Shown piece after piece: positions 61,178 through 64,000 of a stretch of DNA of 64,000 nt. Numbering within the stretch: position 1 is the first letter of the stretch; each line of letters opens with the position of its first letter. The stretch is from Apostichopus japonicus. Its lineage: Eukaryota; Echinodermata; Holothuroidea; Aspidochirotida; Stichopodidae. The DNA lies in contig NC_092573.1 of the NCBI RefSeq assembly GCF_037975245.1, positions 1,482,001 to 1,546,000 on the forward strand, given 5' to 3'. The notes under the pieces were generated by a model. That model was not told where the DNA came from. It was given only the letters and a program-made list of their open reading frames with translations, and made no database searches. The translations under genes and the position numbers were made by a program.

Positions 61178-63188
61178 ATGCCGCATAGGGATGAAGACAT
61201 GGCGGATCATCTAACGAAAGAAGAAGAGACAGTGAGTATAATGTATTTTACTGGTATCATTCTGTAATCAATCACATTCAGTTTGTTTTGAAACCACTAG
61301 TATATCCTGTTTTATGACAAAGTTCCCTTCCTGAATTATCGACTGCAGACGATGTTTCTGTTATTGGGCCTAACCAAGGTCTACTCTTACGTTAGGTCTA
61401 GGCTTACATAGGTACATAACATAGGATTACGATTTTAAATTGGGGTATTGCTGTGTAATGTAAGGCAAGGCCCCTTGGTCATCGATCTTTCATGAAGTTA
61501 ACACCATAGGTCTTGTACAATTTGAGAACACATCAGTACAAATCCTTTCATCCTTTCAAGTTTCATACAAATTCACACTCACAGACACTTGACTCATCAC
61601 ACAGTAGAGTTTGAAGGATACACTCAGCATTTAGCCCTATAGTGTTTCCTTCAGTAGGTCTAACAGTAGCCTTATATTAGCCTTGCCTCACAAGGACTTA
61701 GTTGAAACTTGAACTTGTAGGCTAGGCCTAACATATTATAGGTAGGCATAGGTCCTACTGATTAGTAAAATGAATACAGAAGCAGGAAGTAAAAGAGGCT
61801 AAACTGCAGAATACCCCGCTACTTTAAAATATTTTTATAAATAGGCTACGAGGTACGCAGTGGACAGATATTTATAGATAGCCTACGCGGTACGCAGACC
61901 TTCATAGAAAATTTATAAACTTAAATTAAAACCTTTCCTTAAAACGTAAACCCAATAGTTGATGTTTCGTTCTTTATACTGCGAAAAATAATGTTTTTTG
62001 CTCAAATCACAGTGATCGTAACTTTACTATATACGTACCACGTAGCCATCAATTATTTTTTTCAGATCAACCACGTACCACGTAGCCATTTATTAAACAT
62101 ATTATACTTCCATTGTGTACAATTAAAACAGTCACGACGTATCGCGTACCACATGATTTACATTAACCCTGATTTCACTACGTACCGCGTAGCCATCAAT
62201 AAAAAAATTACATTTCAACCACGTACCACGTAGCCATTTATAAAACATGTCATATTCCCTTGTGTGCGATAATAACAGTCACGACGTACCACGTAGCCAT
62301 CCAAAAAATTAATACGCTCTTAACTTGAAATCTATTCGGGCAACGTAGGCAAATACTTTTAAATTACCCCACCAGAAAATACTCTGTCCAAGTACCACGT
62401 AGCCAAATCAAAGACATATTAAAATAAACTACATCAGGAATCATTTCAAATCCGATATTTCTAAAACGCCCTCAATTAAAGCAAAGGACTTAAATTCCGT
62501 ACAATTATAACGTGAAGAGAATTGATTAAGTCCAGCGCTATGGACTGTACTGGAACATTTCCAAAAAATGTCTAAGTACAAAATAACTCTCACGCCCTCT
62601 ATATAACTTACGACTGCGTACCGCGTATCCTGTTTTCACCAAAAAGGATATCCAAAAAAATTCGGGGTATTCTGCAGGTACTCCGTAAAAGACAACAAAT
62701 GTAAAGACCCAAAGCCTACTATAGATTTTGCAAAGGTTTTATTCATCAATAAATGCCCATAATTAATTATGAGTTGGAAATTCAGATTGCTAATGAATTG
62801 TGTTAATCAACAATGGTGGTATTTGGCATTGACCTAATCAGTTACAAGTCAACGAATGCTTTCTACATTTAAATTGAAGTAGACTCCATCATTTTTGTTT
62901 TTGTTGTTTTGTATAATATGTCGGCCTTAACTACAACTAACATAACAATGTATCTTAATGTTTTTTCCCATTGACAACTATATTAAAGTAGGCATAAACC
63001 CAACCATCATTATTGGTATATGTGATAGAGATGACTGTCATAAACAGCTTCCCCAAACAGCAAAGAAAGATCTTAATATTCTATGTGGGGAAATATCACA
63101 TATTTTATGTTTCTTAAAACACAAGATCGAAGACTTGATCAAGTCTAAATATGATGTCATCAAGCCACATGTGCTGGAAAGGTTGTGA
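61178..63188 (+). CDS. Candidate small two-exon gene, unknown function
   Basis: The exon at 61178-61231 (MPHRDEDMADHLTKEEET, with two in-frame ATGs) ends at a consensus GTGAGT donor. A matching phase-0 continuation begins after a CAG at 63047: LPQTAKKDLNILCGEISHI, then a helical-looking LKHKIEDLIKSKYDVIKPHV, stopping at 63186-63188. The joined product would be 64 residues. Alternatively the second exon uses a weak GTTGTG donor at about 63181 and the gene continues beyond the window. I do not recognise the protein. The intron contains the inverted-repeat element at 61804-62677. Confidence 0.3.
61804..62677. mobile_element. Terminal-inverted-repeat element with iterated GTACCACGTAGCC motifs (874 bp)
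   Basis: CTGCAGAATACCCCG at 61804-61818 is the perfect reverse complement of 62663-62677. Inside, a 15-bp motif CGTACCRCGTAGCCA recurs at about 62034, 62074, 62181, 62222, 62284 and 62392. Its reverse complement recurs near the left end (GGCTACGAGGTACGCAG at 61844, GCCTACGCGGTACGCAG at 61881). The oppositely oriented clusters resemble subterminal transposase-binding sites. There is no coding capacity and no clear target duplication, so the superfamily is unassigned. Confidence 0.65.
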
Positions 63189-64000
63189 TTTTCTTTATTT
63201 ATTACAATGTTTAATTTCTGTGATGGACCTACTATGTGGGTTTGCTTTTCTAAATTTCAAGTATTGAATCTTAAATAGCATTCAGAGGATAATGTCAAAT
63301 TAGTCAACATCAAACCTGTGCAGTAAAATGTAAACATTGTCACTGGAGTACATTTTAATTGGTTCTAAAGACTACTAAGCAAGATTATAAACTGGTAAAA
63401 AAAATTGTGATAACTAGCATTGCCATGGAAACACAAGCAATCAGAGATGACATTAGTGTCATCATAGTGTGGTGGGATGGAATTGGGAATTAGTTTTATC
63501 AAATGTTTTACAGCATCACATAAGTTACTTCTTACATTGTGTTTGACCACGGCACTTTGTTCATAGGTGTGAATATGCCATGTTAACAACTTTGATTGTG
63601 CAAAAAGGTTTTTTGATTCTTGCCAGGAATATTTGCAAGGGCAAAACAGGTGTCAGTGGGTATGTTCAGTGCTAACTATGTTGCGTTCACTTATATAATA
63701 CACTGGCCAGACTGCTATACATACATGTACGTAACATTAAGTGGTCTGACTGGTCTGTTTTCAGATCATTATTGATCAGTAAATATTTTCCAGAACTTGC
63801 GTCTTGTTTCTTTGACCAGCTGATCAGCATATTGACCACTTGGTATGAATCAAAATGGAAACTGAGGTTAAAGATATGTTTTCTCTTTTAGCAGATTAAT
63901 AAATCATCATAAGTAACAAGAAGTGTGAAAAATAATGTTTAATATCGGTGTGCCGTTACCGGTCGTTACCGTTACCAATATCGGTATGCCGCCGATATTC
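63189..64000. other. Right edge of window, no gene recognised
   Basis: AT-rich sequence with an AATAAA near 63896. The last 60 bases contain repeated GTTACCG motifs and AATATCGG..CCGATATT in inverted orientation, probably the start of another repeat cut by the window edge. Confidence 0.4.

Overview
This is a 64 kb piece of an animal nuclear genome: AT-rich, intron-rich, full of transposable elements, and with no bacterial or organellar signature. The gene set (CCDC124, DCP2, neugrin, PGGT1B), the mix of hAT, P-like, LINE and DIRS elements, and the poly(G)/poly(C)-rich short transposons suggest a marine invertebrate deuterostome, plausibly an echinoderm. I cannot name the species from sequence alone.

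Layout from left to right. Exons 1-3 of CCDC124 lie on the minus strand at 430-2549, and the gene runs off the left edge. A small acidic orphan gene follows on the plus strand (4252-4533). The mRNA-decapping enzyme gene DCP2 (minus, 9121-18862) can be followed through ten exons to a 415-residue product. Its intron 2 looks like a minor-spliceosome AT-AC intron, and its intron 8 carries an internally deleted P-element-like transposon that still has a THAP zinc-finger exon. DCP2 is head-to-head with a neugrin gene (plus, coding exons 21234-21475 and 22021-22702) across a short, probably shared promoter. Neugrin converges on PGGT1B, the geranylgeranyltransferase-I beta subunit (minus, 27830-53934), which has nine exons and 371 residues spread over 26 kb.

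The PGGT1B introns hold most of the unusual structure. There is a 5'-truncated LINE in intron 8. Just past exon 7 the last ~60 bp of that exon, with its 5' splice site, is repeated about six times. Intron 5 carries a 27-bp minisatellite with a higher-order period of 243-270 bp, and a full-length 7 kb DIRS1-like retrotransposon (gag-like, RT/RNase H and tyrosine recombinase frames; inverted termini; internal complementary region) is inserted into it. Intron 1 carries a 53-bp minisatellite that stops 24 nt short of the exon 2 splice acceptor, and a 1.4 kb deletion derivative of a second DIRS-like lineage.

The right end (54-64 kb) is gene-poor. It has several hAT-type miniature elements, one nested in another, a terminal-inverted-repeat element with iterated GTACCACGTAGCC motifs, and two low-confidence candidate exons. 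Functionally the recognised genes are housekeeping: ribosome-associated factor, mRNA decapping, mitoribosome/16S rRNA maturation, and protein prenylation. They are independent neighbours and not a pathway. No CRISPR array, rRNA gene or convincing tRNA gene was seen.
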